The notes under the pieces are model-generated. The model saw only the letters and a program-made list of their open reading frames with translations, did no database searches and was not told where the DNA came from. This document shows, piece after piece, positions 8,008-17,752 of a stretch of 64,000 nt of DNA. This stretch comes from SIG603 sp964369415 (GTDB taxonomy: Bacteria > Bacillota > Clostridia > Oscillospirales > Acutalibacteraceae), in NCBI GenBank assembly GCA_964369415.1, contig CAYJFP010000001.1, positions 1-64,000 on the forward strand, written 5' to 3'. Within the stretch, counting starts at the first letter, position 1; the number at the start of each line of letters is the position of its first letter. A program made the position numbers and the translations under genes.

Positions 8008-10047
8008 ATGGCAGATAAAAAAGTAAATAGTATAAAAAAGACTGCAGCTACAAGCGGAAAGCAAAAGGATCAAGTCCTTTCCGGAGGTAGTGGGTTTTTG
8101 TTTGAAAAAATAAAACCCGCTACACCTGTAGCTTCGTCTACTCCTTCTTCAAACTTAGAAGAACAGAAAAAACCAAAGAACAAACCAAATCCACAGCCTA
8201 AAAAACAGGCCGAACCTAAGAAACAGGCTGAACCTAAGAAACAAACCGAAAAAAAACAAGGTGAAAAACCTTTAAAAAACGCACCACAGCCCAAATCACT
8301 TCTTACAAAAGATTTTAAGCAAGCGGTGCAAAAAAAACCTTCTGGAAAACCCGGAGCTAAAAGACAAAATGCAAAAAGAGGCAAGCAAAAACCTTCTGTA
8401 AATATGTATTTTCTAGGCGGACTCAATGAAATTGGAAAAAATTTCACCGTAGTAGAATTTGGCAATGACATGATTATCGTTGACTGCGGACTTGCCTTTC
8501 CCGATGACGATATGCTCGGAATAGACCTTGTTATCCCCGACTTTACTTTTGTCGAAAACAACATGGACAAAATCAAGGGAATTGTCATAACTCACGGACA
8601 CGAAGATCACATAGGCGCAATGCCGTATCTTCTAAAAAAAATTAAGGCTCCAGTCTACGGAACACCGCTTACAATGGGACTTTTACAAGTTAAGCTTAAA
8701 GAACACAATTTACACAACTTTGTTAAGCTAAATCCTTTAAATGCGGGCTCTAAAATTAAACTTGGCAGTTTTGATATTGAAATGATAAGAGTGAACCACT
8801 CTATCGCAGATGCAGTCGCACTTTCGATAAAATCTCCAGCTGGAAACATTATTCACACAGGAGACTTTAAAATTGACTTTACTCCTTCACAAGGCGAGAT
8901 GATAGACCTTGCAAGATTTGCCGAACTTGGCAAAGAGGGAGTTTTAGCACTTTTAGCCGACTCGACAAATGCCGAAAGACCAGGATACACTCTTACAGAA
9001 GAAAAGGTAAAAGACACGCTTGACATGCTATTTTCTAAAGCCGAGAAAAAGCGAATGATTATAGCGACTTTTGCTTCAAACGTAAGCCGTGTTCAGCAGA
9101 TAATAGACTGCGCTGTAAAGCACAAGAGAAAGGTTGCACTTTCTGGAAGAAGCATGCTTAATGTGGTTCAAATTGCCTCTGAACTTGGATATTTAAACGT
9201 TCCAGAGGGCTTATTTGTCGACCTTTCAATAATCAACAGATATAAAAACGAAAATATAGTACTAATCACTACCGGAAGCCAAGGCGAGCCTATGGCGGCA
9301 CTTTCAAGAATGGCGTTTTCAGAGCATAGACAAGTCGAAGTCGGCGTAAACGACTTTATTATTCTATCTGCAAAGCCTATCCCTGGAAACGAAAAAACAG
9401 TCGGTGCCGTAGTAAATGAACTGCTTAAAAAAGGCTGCGAAGTCGTATATGAATCAATGTATGATGTTCATGTTTCGGGCCATGCTTGCCAAGAAGAATT
9501 AAAACTTCTTCAATCTTTGGTTAAGCCAAAATACTTCATCCCAGTTCACGGAGAGCAAAAACATTTAAGAAAACATGCTAAACTTGCTATGGAACTTGGA
9601 ATGCCTAAAGAAAATATTTTTATTCCTGATGTAGGAAAAGGAATCGAACTTAACGAAAACTTTATTAAACCAACAAAAGATGTTCCGGCAGGAGAAATTT
9701 TGGTAGACGGAATAGGTGTCGGAGACGTTGGAAGCATAGTTTTAAGAGACAGAAAACTTCTTTCAGAAGACGGACTAATAATTGCGGTTTGCTCTATAGA
9801 TTCTCAAACAAGGCATATTGTCTCAGGTCCTGACATAGTCTCAAGAGGATTTGTATATGTAAGAGAATCCGAGGAGTTAATGGATGTTGTCAAAAAACTT
9901 GCTTATCAGGCACTTGAAAGCTGTGCTGACGAAGGCATTAGAGAGTGGAGCGCTATAAAATCAAGAATGAAAGATTCTATATCTAAATTCATTTATCAAA
10001 AAACGAGAAGAAGTCCTATGATTCTTCCCATAATTATGCAAGTTTAG
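8008..10047 (+). CDS. rnj: Ribonuclease J with basic N-terminal extension
   Basis: A 679-residue beta-CASP metallo-beta-lactamase ribonuclease, acting as 5'-3' exonuclease and endonuclease in mRNA decay and rRNA maturation. The enzyme proper begins at about residue 131 (V-N-M-Y-F-L-G-G-L-N-E-I-G). The zinc motif H-G-H-E-D-H lies at 196-201, with later motifs S-G-H-A and V-H-G-E-Q-K-H intact. About 130 residues of Lys/Pro/Gln-rich, low-complexity sequence with tandem K-K-Q-A-E-P units precede the catalytic core, so the protein is well above the usual 550-560 aa. GGAGG lies eight bases before the ATG. It is the first gene of the run to ftsH and is followed 21 nt later by gdpP. Confidence 0.95.
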   Translation: MADKKVNSIKKTAATSGKQKDQVLSGGSGFLFEKIKPATPVASSTPSSNLEEQKKPKNKPNPQPKKQAEPKKQAEPKKQTEKKQGEKPLKNAPQPKSLLTKDFKQAVQKKPSGKPGAKRQNAKRGKQKPSVNMYFLGGLNEIGKNFTVVEFGNDMIIVDCGLAFPDDDMLGIDLVIPDFTFVENNMDKIKGIVITHGHEDHIGAMPYLLKKIKAPVYGTPLTMGLLQVKLKEHNLHNFVKLNPLNAGSKIKLGSFDIEMIRVNHSIADAVALSIKSPAGNIIHTGDFKIDFTPSQGEMIDLARFAELGKEGVLALLADSTNAERPGYTLTEEKVKDTLDMLFSKAEKKRMIIATFASNVSRVQQIIDCAVKHKRKVALSGRSMLNVVQIASELGYLNVPEGLFVDLSIINRYKNENIVLITTGSQGEPMAALSRMAFSEHRQVEVGVNDFIILSAKPIPGNEKTVGAVVNELLKKGCEVVYESMYDVHVSGHACQEELKLLQSLVKPKYFIPVHGEQKHLRKHAKLAMELGMPKENIFIPDVGKGIELNENFIKPTKDVPAGEILVDGIGVGDVGSIVLRDRKLLSEDGLIIAVCSIDSQTRHIVSGPDIVSRGFVYVRESEELMDVVKKLAYQALESCADEGIREWSAIKSRMKDSISKFIYQKTRRSPMILPIIMQV

Positions 10048-10068
10048 TAACCAAGAGGAGGTAGAAGT

Positions 10069-12039
10069 GTGAAAGGAAAATTGTGGACAGCATCACCGAT
10101 TATATATCTTGCGGTCATCTCGATGTTTGGAATCAGCTTTTTTAGCTATGGTGTCAACACGCTTTTCTTTATTGTCGGCCTTAGTATCTCTACTGTTTTC
10201 GCTCTTTCTCTTTTATTTTTACGATTACAGTTTTGGTTTCATGTAAAAGAGGCAATGAGAACGGCTAGAGGGGTTCTTTCTGCTGAAAACGAGAAGTATC
10301 TTGAAGAATTTTCACTTCCTACGGTAGTCGCAGGCTTAGAAGGCGATATTATTTGGGCAAGTAAGTCCTTTTGTGATACTGTAAATGATTCAATAAGTCC
10401 ACTTGGAGACAGCGTTCAAAAATATATTTTCCCAAAAACAATAAAGCAGATTTTGGGAGAGCACGGAGCTAATATCAAAAGAAATGACAAGCAGTATACA
10501 GTCCATATTGTTAAAACCGAAAAATCTTATGTCATTTATTTTGTCGATGACACCTATTTAAAGGACACTTTAAAGGAATACACAGATAAAAAGGTGGTTA
10601 TCTCTCTTATCAGTTTTGACAATAAACAAGAACTTTTAAGATATGCAAGCGGTGGTGAAGAATCGAGGATAACATCTGAAGTCGAAACCATTTTAAGAGA
10701 GTGGTCTCATGAGATGGGCGGATTCATGCGTATGCTTTCAGGCGGAAGATACATGATGATAACCGATGAAAGCCATATAGATTTAGCTAAATCAAATAGA
10801 TTTAATGTTCTAGATAAAATACGAACTGTAAAGGGTTCTGGAGAACTTACCGCCACTATTTCAGTAGGTATAGGAAGACAAGCCACCACTGTTTTAGAGA
10901 GTGAAAACCATGCAAAACAAGCGCTTGAAATGGCACTTGGTCGTGGTGGCGATCAGGTTGCCATAATGAATAAAAGTGGAAATTACGATTTTTTTGGCGG
11001 CGTTTCAAAAGGTGTCGAAAAACGTGATAAAGTTAGAACAAGGGTTATCGCCGCTACTCTTACAGATAGAATTAAATCTGCTGATAAAGTCTTTATCATG
11101 GGTCACAAAAATTCAGACTTTGACAGTATAGGATCTTGCTGTGGAATGTGGGCAGTTATAAGTAAGGGAATCAAAAAAAGTGCGTTTATAGTTGTAAATA
11201 AAAATACAAGTCTTGCCACTCCTTTAATTGATTCTATGAGTAAATCTTATCCAGAACAACGAGTTTTTATAACTCCTTTAGATGCCACTCAAGAGGCTAC
11301 TGACAAGTCGCTTACCATTGTTGTTGATACTCATTCGGCTTATTTTACCGAGAGTACCGAGCTGCTTGAAATAACGGGCGCTGTTGTCATAATTGATCAT
11401 CATAGAATGGTGGTAAACCACATTAAAAATTCGGTTATTTTCTATCATGAACCATATGCAAGTTCGGCTTCTGAGATGATAGCAGAGCTTATACAATACA
11501 TCGACGAAAACACTATAGCCCCACCAGAGGCGCAGGCGCTACTTTCGGGAATAATGCTCGATACCAAAAATTTTGTGCTTAAAACAGGCATAAGAACCTT
11601 TGAAGCGGCAGCATTTTTAAGAAGAAGAGGCGCCGACACTGTTGAGGTTAAAAAGTATTTTGCAAACTCACTTAATACTTATAAAGAAAAAGTTTCACTT
11701 GTGGCTTCTGCCGAAATATACAAAAATTGTGCAATATCTTTTTCTGAAAAAAATGATGAAAACACAAGGGTTTCATCAGCTCAGGCGGCAGACGAACTTT
11801 TGAGTATCGAAGGCGTCAAGGCAGCGTTTGTACTTTTTGAATTAAATGGCGAAGTCAACATTTCAGGTCGAAGCCTTGGAGACCTTAATGTTCAAGTAAT
11901 ACTCGAGCATTTTGGCGGTGGCGGCCACTTGACAATGGCGGGTGCCCAGCTTAAAGATACAAATTTACACGATGCTAAAAATGCCTTAATGGACGTTATA
12001 GACGACTTTTATCGTCAGCAAAATGGATATAAAAACTAA
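10069..12039 (+). CDS. gdpP: Cyclic-di-AMP phosphodiesterase GdpP
   Basis: A 656-residue membrane enzyme that hydrolyses c-di-AMP, setting levels of this messenger in osmotic and cell-wall homeostasis. Two N-terminal membrane helices (about 8-60) are followed by a PAS-like region. Then comes a degenerate GGDEF domain, in which the signature reads S-G-G-R-Y-M so it should not make c-di-GMP. The DHH domain follows (G-H-K-N-S-D-F-D-S-I-G near 350, D-H-H near 445) and a DHHA1 domain with G-G-G-G-H. The start is GTG, set by AGAGGAGG just upstream. It is followed by rplI and dnaB, the classic Firmicutes gdpP-rplI-dnaB order. Confidence 0.95.
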   Translation: MKGKLWTASPIIYLAVISMFGISFFSYGVNTLFFIVGLSISTVFALSLLFLRLQFWFHVKEAMRTARGVLSAENEKYLEEFSLPTVVAGLEGDIIWASKSFCDTVNDSISPLGDSVQKYIFPKTIKQILGEHGANIKRNDKQYTVHIVKTEKSYVIYFVDDTYLKDTLKEYTDKKVVISLISFDNKQELLRYASGGEESRITSEVETILREWSHEMGGFMRMLSGGRYMMITDESHIDLAKSNRFNVLDKIRTVKGSGELTATISVGIGRQATTVLESENHAKQALEMALGRGGDQVAIMNKSGNYDFFGGVSKGVEKRDKVRTRVIAATLTDRIKSADKVFIMGHKNSDFDSIGSCCGMWAVISKGIKKSAFIVVNKNTSLATPLIDSMSKSYPEQRVFITPLDATQEATDKSLTIVVDTHSAYFTESTELLEITGAVVIIDHHRMVVNHIKNSVIFYHEPYASSASEMIAELIQYIDENTIAPPEAQALLSGIMLDTKNFVLKTGIRTFEAAAFLRRRGADTVEVKKYFANSLNTYKEKVSLVASAEIYKNCAISFSEKNDENTRVSSAQAADELLSIEGVKAAFVLFELNGEVNISGRSLGDLNVQVILEHFGGGGHLTMAGAQLKDTNLHDAKNALMDVIDDFYRQQNGYKN

Positions 12040-12056
12040 GAAATGGAGAAACAAAC

Positions 12057-12500
12057 ATGAAAGTTATATTATTAGAAGATGTAAAATCACTAGGAAAAAA
12101 GGGAGAGCTTGTAAACGCTTCAGACGGATACGCTAGAAATTTTTTATTCCCTAAAAAACTTGCTAAAGAGGCTAATTCTCAAGCTATGAACGAATATAAA
12201 AACGCCCAAAACTCTAAAGATTTTAAGATAAAAACAGAAATTGAAGCGGCTAAAAAAGCAGCTGAAACTCTTGAGGGCAAAACAATTAAACTTACCGCAA
12301 AAGCAGGTCAAAAAGGCAAGCTTTTTGGCTCTGTCACCTCTAAAGAAATTGGCGAAGCTATTTTAAAGGAGCTTAAACTTGACATAGACAAAAGAAAAAT
12401 CAGCACAGATGAAGATATAAAATCTTTTGGAACATACAAAGCTACTGTTAAACTTTATCAAGGAATTAGTGCTAGCATATTTGTAAACGTAAGTGAGTAA
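12057..12500 (+). CDS. rplI: Large-subunit ribosomal protein bL9
   Basis: A 147-residue bL9 with the conserved N-terminal domain (M-K-V-I-L-L-E-D-V-K-x-L-G-K-K-G and G-Y-A-R-N-F-L-F-P), a long connecting helix rich in Ala/Lys/Glu, and the C-terminal RNA-binding domain containing G-K-L-F-G-S-V-T. It binds 23S rRNA at the base of the L1 stalk and limits frameshifting. It lies 17 nt after gdpP and 12 nt before dnaB, as in many Firmicutes. Confidence 0.97.
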   Translation: MKVILLEDVKSLGKKGELVNASDGYARNFLFPKKLAKEANSQAMNEYKNAQNSKDFKIKTEIEAAKKAAETLEGKTIKLTAKAGQKGKLFGSVTSKEIGEAILKELKLDIDKRKISTDEDIKSFGTYKATVKLYQGISASIFVNVSE

Positions 12501-12512
12501 GGAATGATTTGA

Positions 12513-13889
12513 ATGTCTTATACCAAGAATAATTTATCTTTTGACAACGCTGGAATAGTCTTGCCTATGAGCAGCGAGGCAGAACAATCGGTGCTTGGCG
12601 CTATTTTGCTAGAGCCCGATTGTCTTCCCGAAATCGCAGAAATTTTGCCACGAGCGGACTTCTTCTACGGCACTAACAATCAGTTAATATATGCCGCAAT
12701 GCTTGAAATGTTCACTTTGGGAAAACCTGTAGATTTCGTCACCGTTTTAGATTTTCTCGAAGCTGGCGGTGAATTTTCTATAGAATCAGGCAAGGTATAC
12801 TTCACGGAACTGGCACAGCTGGTTCCGTCTATTTCCAATGTTCGCCATTATGCGGAGATTGTCAAGGAAAAATACAGTCTAAGACAGCTAATTTTAGCGG
12901 CAAGAGGAATTCTTGAAGATGCGTATGAAGGAAGTTCTGGCACTTCAAACTTAATAGATTCTGCCGAACAAAGAATTTATGACATAAGAAAAGGAAAAAG
13001 CGGCCAAGGCCTTACGAGAATAAACGAGGTATTGCTCGAAACATTTTCTAAACTTGATGCCTTAAATTCACCTGATGCAGATAAATTTAAAGGAATTAAC
13101 ACCGGAATCGGCGACCTTGACCATGCAATTACGGGTCTTAACCGCTCTGATCTTATCATTCTTGCGGCAAGACCAGGTATGGGTAAAACCAGTTTTGCGC
13201 TTAACATCGCAAGGCACGCCGCAATCACTCAGGACAAAACCGTTGCATTTTTCTCGCTAGAAATGGGTAGAGAACAGTTAGCTTCAAGAATGTTATCCTC
13301 TGAAGCGCTTGTCGAAAGTACTAAGCTTAGAACAGGCAAGCTTTCGGAACAAGAATGGGTAAGGCTTATTGAAGGCGGCGACATTTTATCAAAGGCAAAC
13401 CTTTATCTTGACGATGCACCTGGTATTACTGCACCAGAAATCAAGGCTAAACTTAGAAGGCTTAAGAACATTGACCTAGTCATCATCGACTATTTACAGC
13501 TGATGAAAAGTGCTAAGAGAATCGATAACCGTGTTCAAGAAATCTCTGAGATAACAAGAAATTTAAAGATTCTTGCAAAAGAACTTAACGTGCCTGTAAT
13601 CGCACTCTCACAGCTTGCTAGATCGAGTGAAAAGAGAAACGACCACAAGCCTGTTCTTTCCGACCTTAGAGACTCAGGTTCTATCGAGCAGGACGCCGAT
13701 ATCGTTCTGTTTCTCTATAGAGAAGCGTACTACGGCGGTGACGACGAAGAAGAAAGTGCGCAAAACGTCTCTAACAAAGGCGAATGTATCATTGCAAAAA
13801 ACCGTCACGGTGAAATCAAATCTGTTCCGCTTCATTGGCAGGGCGAATTTACTAAGTTTACCTCTCAGGAGACAATAAGAGATGATTAA
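12513..13889 (+). CDS. dnaB: Replicative DNA helicase DnaB (DnaC)
   Basis: A 458-residue hexameric helicase that unwinds the fork 5'-3'. The N-terminal primase-interacting helical domain (about 20-150, with E-A-E-Q-S-V-L-G-A-I) is followed by a RecA-like domain. Walker A (A-R-P-G-M-G-K-T) lies near residue 220, and the S-L-E-M motif, the Walker B region (L-V-I-I-D-Y-L-Q-L) and the D-L-R-D-S-G-S-I-E-Q-D-A-D DnaB motif are present. No intein is present. An AAGGA sequence precedes the ATG. Its stop overlaps the tilS start by 8 nt, indicating translational coupling. Confidence 0.97.
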   Translation: MSYTKNNLSFDNAGIVLPMSSEAEQSVLGAILLEPDCLPEIAEILPRADFFYGTNNQLIYAAMLEMFTLGKPVDFVTVLDFLEAGGEFSIESGKVYFTELAQLVPSISNVRHYAEIVKEKYSLRQLILAARGILEDAYEGSSGTSNLIDSAEQRIYDIRKGKSGQGLTRINEVLLETFSKLDALNSPDADKFKGINTGIGDLDHAITGLNRSDLIILAARPGMGKTSFALNIARHAAITQDKTVAFFSLEMGREQLASRMLSSEALVESTKLRTGKLSEQEWVRLIEGGDILSKANLYLDDAPGITAPEIKAKLRRLKNIDLVIIDYLQLMKSAKRIDNRVQEISEITRNLKILAKELNVPVIALSQLARSSEKRNDHKPVLSDLRDSGSIEQDADIVLFLYREAYYGGDDEEESAQNVSNKGECIIAKNRHGEIKSVPLHWQGEFTKFTSQETIRDD

Positions 13890-15219
13890 TCTTATTAAAG
13901 AAAAACTTGATAATGCAGATAAAATTATTGTGGGTTTGTCCGGTGGAGCTGATTCTATCGCACTTACTCACATCTTATTAAATGCGGTTTCAAAGGAAAA
14001 ACTCATTTGTGCACATGTCAATCACCTGTTAAGAGGCGACGAGGCTTTTCGTGACGAGGAGTTTGTTAAAAATTTCTGTAAAGATTTTGACATAGAGCTA
14101 AAATGCGTTCGAATAGATATTAATGAGCTTTCTAAAAAGCTTTCATTGGGAACAGAAGAATGTGCCCGAAATGCAAGGTACGACTTTTTTTCTTCACTTT
14201 GCAAGGAAAATTTTCTGATTGCCACGGCTCACAATGCAGATGACAATGCCGAAACTGTTATTTTAAATCTTGTAAGAGGTTCAGGCCTTAAGGGTCTATG
14301 CGGCATTCCAGCGATAAGAGAAAATATTGTAAGGCCGATTCTAGACATGACTAGAGCAGAAATTGAAGAGTACTGCAAACTTCATAATCTAAAATACATC
14401 ACCGATAGCACGAATCTTCAAAATGATTATTCAAGGAATAAAATCCGAAACCTTGTCTTCCCTATTTTAAACGAAATCAACGAAAAATCTGTTACGAATA
14501 TCACGAGGACTTCACTTATTGTAACCGAGCACTTTGAACATCTAAATTCACAGGTAGAAAACGCTTTAAAAAGTGTAAAATGCGAGTATGGAATTTCGGT
14601 AGATAAACTCTTAAAATTTGATGATTATATGAAAAAGGAAATCATCATGCTTTTTCTTGAAAAAAATTTTATAAGAAGCTATGAACAAAGGCATTTAAAC
14701 TTGATTTTATCACTGCTTGAAATTGGTGGTGCTGTAAACTTACCTCTTAACTATATAGTTAGTATCAAACAAGGGATTTTGAGTTTTTATTCAAATTTAG
14801 AACAAAAAAATTGCGAAATAATGCCTCAAATCGGTAAAACTTATCACTTATTTGATAAAAAAATTAAAATTTTAATAAAAAGTAATAATTTAGACATAAA
14901 TTTTAACAATTTAGTATTTACTAATTTTTTCGATTATGATAAAATTGAGAATGATTTACTTATAAGCGCTAGAAGAGACGGGGATGTTTTTAAGCCTTTT
15001 GGTAAGAGACACAAAAAAAGTCTTAAAAAACTTTTTAACGAAGCTAAAATTCCTTCCCATTTAAGAAATAAGCTTATAATTATAAGGGATAAGGATGAAA
15101 TTGTCTTTATAGAAAAATTCGGTGTATCGCAAAAGTATGCCGCAGATGAAAAGACAAAAAATATTTTGTGTATTGAAATTGATGGTGTGGGTGAAAGTGA
15201 TGAAAGAGCATCTATGTGA
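13882..15219 (+). CDS. tilS: tRNA(Ile)-lysidine synthase
   Basis: A 445-residue PP-loop ATPase that converts C34 of the CAU-anticodon tRNA-Ile to lysidine so that it reads AUA. The N-type PP-loop S-G-G-A-D-S lies at about residues 20-25, followed by H-V-N-H-x-L-R-G and A-H-N-A-D-D-N-A-E-T. The C-terminal domain (about 345 onward, with the K-P-x-G motif) is present, so this is the long TilS form. It overlaps dnaB by 8 nt and hpt by 20 nt. The tilS-hpt-ftsH order is conserved in Firmicutes. Confidence 0.95.
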   Translation: MINLIKEKLDNADKIIVGLSGGADSIALTHILLNAVSKEKLICAHVNHLLRGDEAFRDEEFVKNFCKDFDIELKCVRIDINELSKKLSLGTEECARNARYDFFSSLCKENFLIATAHNADDNAETVILNLVRGSGLKGLCGIPAIRENIVRPILDMTRAEIEEYCKLHNLKYITDSTNLQNDYSRNKIRNLVFPILNEINEKSVTNITRTSLIVTEHFEHLNSQVENALKSVKCEYGISVDKLLKFDDYMKKEIIMLFLEKNFIRSYEQRHLNLILSLLEIGGAVNLPLNYIVSIKQGILSFYSNLEQKNCEIMPQIGKTYHLFDKKIKILIKSNNLDINFNNLVFTNFFDYDKIENDLLISARRDGDVFKPFGKRHKKSLKKLFNEAKIPSHLRNKLIIIRDKDEIVFIEKFGVSQKYAADEKTKNILCIEIDGVGESDERASM

Positions 15220-15748
15220 TGATGTAAAATCCGTCTTGTACGACGAAGAAAAGCTAAAAGAAATAGTTTCAGGATTGGCAAAAAAAATAAATGAAGACTA
15301 TAAAGGAAAAGACCTCGTAGTTATTTCTGTTTTAAAGGGCTCATTTATCTTTGCAAGCGACCTGGTAAGACTTGTTGATTTGCCGATAAAACTTGAATTC
15401 ATGGTGGTTTCAAGCTATGAAGGAACTGAATCGACTGGAAAAATTTCCATAATTAAAGATGTAAATGTGACTCTTAAGGATAAACATGTTTTGCTTATCG
15501 AAGATATTTTTGATACAGGCAGAACTCTTAGTTATCTTGTGGAGCACATCAAGGAAAAAGGTGCACTATCTACTGAAGTGTGCACACTTTTCTATAAACC
15601 TGCAAGACAAAAAGTCAGCGTGCCACTAAAATATGTCGGCGCTGAAATCCCCGATGAGTTCATCGTAGGTTATGGACTTGATTACAATGAAATTTACCGC
15701 AATTTGCCTTATGTTGGGATATTAAACCCTGAGGTTTACGGCGGATAA
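15200..15748 (+). CDS. hpt: Hypoxanthine phosphoribosyltransferase
   Basis: A purine-salvage enzyme of 182 residues making IMP or GMP from hypoxanthine or guanine and PRPP. The PRPP loop V-L-L-I-E-D-I-F-D-T-G-R-T-L is present near residue 98, as is the family's V-L-K-G-S-F-I-F segment and the C-terminal F-I-V-G-Y-G-L-D-Y. I place the start at the ATG at 15200 because family members begin 8-10 residues before the V-x-x-V-L-Y-D segment. The frame stays open upstream inside tilS but that part is a shadow. The gene overlaps the last 20 nt of tilS. Confidence 0.94.
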   Translation: MKEHLCDDVKSVLYDEEKLKEIVSGLAKKINEDYKGKDLVVISVLKGSFIFASDLVRLVDLPIKLEFMVVSSYEGTESTGKISIIKDVNVTLKDKHVLLIEDIFDTGRTLSYLVEHIKEKGALSTEVCTLFYKPARQKVSVPLKYVGAEIPDEFIVGYGLDYNEIYRNLPYVGILNPEVYGG

Positions 15749-15782
15749 AAATATAAATATAAATTAACGGAGGAAACTTAGT

Positions 15783-17699
15783 TTGGATAACAACAATAAA
15801 AAAACGCTGAAAAATTTGGCTATTTATTTGGGAATTCCGATACTTCTCTTTATACTTATTGCTTTTATTTTTGGCAACGTTCAGCCTAGCAATCCCATAA
15901 AATATTCTGATGTACTCAATTATTTTGAGACAGATCAAGTTAAAGAGTATAAGCTCGACCTTGGAAGCGGTTGGATGGACATCACGCTAAACGATGAATC
16001 TGCAACCGAGATTAGATATCAAGTTCCAAATATTTCACTTTTCTACGAAAACGTGACTGACGATATCGAAAGATTTAACGAAGATAATCCAGATAGCAAA
16101 ATTGTTCAGGACGTCATAAGACCCGCTGAAACCAGCTGGCTTGTAAGCTACTTGCCTATGATTATCATCATGGGTGCGATGGTATTCTTGTGGATTTTCT
16201 TATTCAGAAAAATGGGTGCAGGCGGCGGAAGCCAAATGAACTTTGGAAAAGCTAAAATCAAGCAGCTTGAAGACGAAAAGAGAAAGACAACTTTTGCCGA
16301 TGTAGCCGGTGCTGATGAAGAAAAAGAAGAGCTTCGTGAAATCGTTGAATTCTTAAAAAGCCCTAAAAAGTTTAATGAGCTCGGCGCAAGAATTCCAAAA
16401 GGTGTGCTTTTGGTGGGCCCTCCGGGTACTGGTAAAACACTTTTAGCAAGAGCCGTTGCCGGTGAAGCTGGTGTTCCGTTCTTCTCAATTTCTGGTTCGG
16501 ACTTTGTTGAGATGTTTGTCGGTGTCGGTGCTTCAAGAGTTCGTGACTTATTCGACAAAGCTAAGAAAAATCATCCTTGTATTATATTTATAGATGAAAT
16601 CGACGCAGTTGGTCGTCAAAGAGGCGCTGGCCTTGGCGGCGGACACGACGAGAGAGAGCAAACACTCAACCAGTTGTTGGTTGAAATGGACGGCTTTGGA
16701 GCTAACGAAGGCGTAATTATGATAGCGGCGACAAACCGCCCCGATATTTTAGACCCCGCCCTTATGCGTCCGGGCAGATTCGACAGACAAGTAACCGTTG
16801 GATACCCTGACGTTAAAGGAAGAGAAGAAATTCTAAGAGTTCACGCAAAGGGTAAGCCTTTAGCTCCAGATGTTGAGCTTTCTACAATAGCTAAAACTAC
16901 AGCGGGCTTTACAGGTGCCGATTTAGAAAATCTGCTTAACGAAGCCGCACTTTTAGCCGCAAGAAGAAACTACAAGGCTATCACTATGGCGGAAATTGAA
17001 GAAGCTTCAATCAAGGTTGTTGTCGGTACCGAGAAGAAGAGCCGTGTCATGACAGATAAAGAGAAAAACCTCACCGCTTTTCACGAAGCTGGTCATGCGG
17101 TTACAAGTTACTTCTGCAAAACCCAAGACCCAGTTCATCAAATTTCAATTATCCCTCGTGGTTTAGCCGGTGGTTATACTATGCATCTTCCAACCGAGGA
17201 TAAATCGTATCAAAGCCGTGAAGAGATGAAAGAAAGAATTATCGTTATGCTAGGCGGACGTGTTGCAGAAGCCCTAGTGCTTGACGACATTTCAACAGGC
17301 GCTTCAAACGACATTCAACAAGCGACAAAGCTTGCAAGAGCAATGGTTACAAAATATGGTATGAGCGAGACTTTAGGCCCGATTCTTTACGGCCAAGACT
17401 CAAGCAATCCGTTCTTAGGCAAAGAAATGGGTCATGTCAGTGACTACTCTAACGATACTGCCGCCTTAATTGACGCTGAAATCAAGACCTTGATTACAGA
17501 TGGATACAACAAGGCTGTTAACATCCTAGAAGAACACATGGACTTATTAAACTCACTTGCAAAAGTTCTTCTTGAGAAAGAAAAAGTGGATGCAAAAGAC
17601 TTTATCGATGTTATGAAGGGCAATTTACTTCCTTCTGAAATAAAACGTGACGATGAATCCGCTGAAACTGAATCAAGCGAAGAGACAATTCACGAATAA
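15783..17699 (+). CDS. ftsH: ATP-dependent zinc metalloprotease FtsH
   Basis: A membrane-anchored AAA+ protease (638 aa) that degrades unassembled or damaged membrane proteins and regulators. Two membrane helices (about 11-31 and 118-138) flank an extracytoplasmic domain. The AAA module has Walker A G-P-P-G-T-G-K-T (about 213-220), Walker B I-I-F-I-D-E-I-D and the SRH arginines. The zinc site H-E-A-G-H lies at about 434-438. The C-terminus is acidic and Ser/Glu-rich. Translation starts at TTG; a GGAGG about nine bases upstream leaves no better choice. It closes the rnj-ftsH run and is followed by a perfect hairpin terminator. Confidence 0.96.
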   Translation: MDNNNKKTLKNLAIYLGIPILLFILIAFIFGNVQPSNPIKYSDVLNYFETDQVKEYKLDLGSGWMDITLNDESATEIRYQVPNISLFYENVTDDIERFNEDNPDSKIVQDVIRPAETSWLVSYLPMIIIMGAMVFLWIFLFRKMGAGGGSQMNFGKAKIKQLEDEKRKTTFADVAGADEEKEELREIVEFLKSPKKFNELGARIPKGVLLVGPPGTGKTLLARAVAGEAGVPFFSISGSDFVEMFVGVGASRVRDLFDKAKKNHPCIIFIDEIDAVGRQRGAGLGGGHDEREQTLNQLLVEMDGFGANEGVIMIAATNRPDILDPALMRPGRFDRQVTVGYPDVKGREEILRVHAKGKPLAPDVELSTIAKTTAGFTGADLENLLNEAALLAARRNYKAITMAEIEEASIKVVVGTEKKSRVMTDKEKNLTAFHEAGHAVTSYFCKTQDPVHQISIIPRGLAGGYTMHLPTEDKSYQSREEMKERIIVMLGGRVAEALVLDDISTGASNDIQQATKLARAMVTKYGMSETLGPILYGQDSSNPFLGKEMGHVSDYSNDTAALIDAEIKTLITDGYNKAVNILEEHMDLLNSLAKVLLEKEKVDAKDFIDVMKGNLLPSEIKRDDESAETESSEETIHE

Positions 17700-17705
17700 A
17701 AATTT

Positions 17706-17742
17706 AAACCCTCTATACTATTTGATAGTATAGAGGGTTTTT
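17706..17742. terminator. Bidirectional terminator between ftsH and the ABC operon
   Basis: A perfect 15-bp stem (AAACCCTCTATACTA at 17706-17720 and its complement at 17726-17740) has a 5-nt loop. It is flanked by U-rich sequence on the plus side and by AAATTT on the other. It lies between the convergent ends of ftsH and the ABC permease gene and can serve both. Confidence 0.88.
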
Positions 17743-17752
17743 GATGTAAAAA

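Noticed and set aside
8070..8588. A Cys/Gly/Phe-rich open frame opposite the 5' part of rnj
   Set aside because: It is the antisense of the Lys/Pro/Gln-rich repeats of RNase J, has no ribosome site, and its repetitive composition merely mirrors the K-K-Q-A-E-P units.
10600..10780. The GGDEF-like part of GdpP as a third diguanylate cyclase
   Set aside because: Its signature is changed to S-G-G-R-Y-M and the domain belongs to a DHH-DHHA1 c-di-AMP phosphodiesterase, where such a degenerate GGDEF is standard.
15122..15199. A 26-codon N-terminal extension of hpt
   Set aside because: It lies inside tilS in another frame and does not resemble the family. The ATG at 15200 fits the known N-terminus.
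8008..17699. The rnj-to-ftsH run as a novel system
   Set aside because: The order gdpP-rplI-dnaB and tilS-hpt-ftsH is a common housekeeping layout in Firmicutes.
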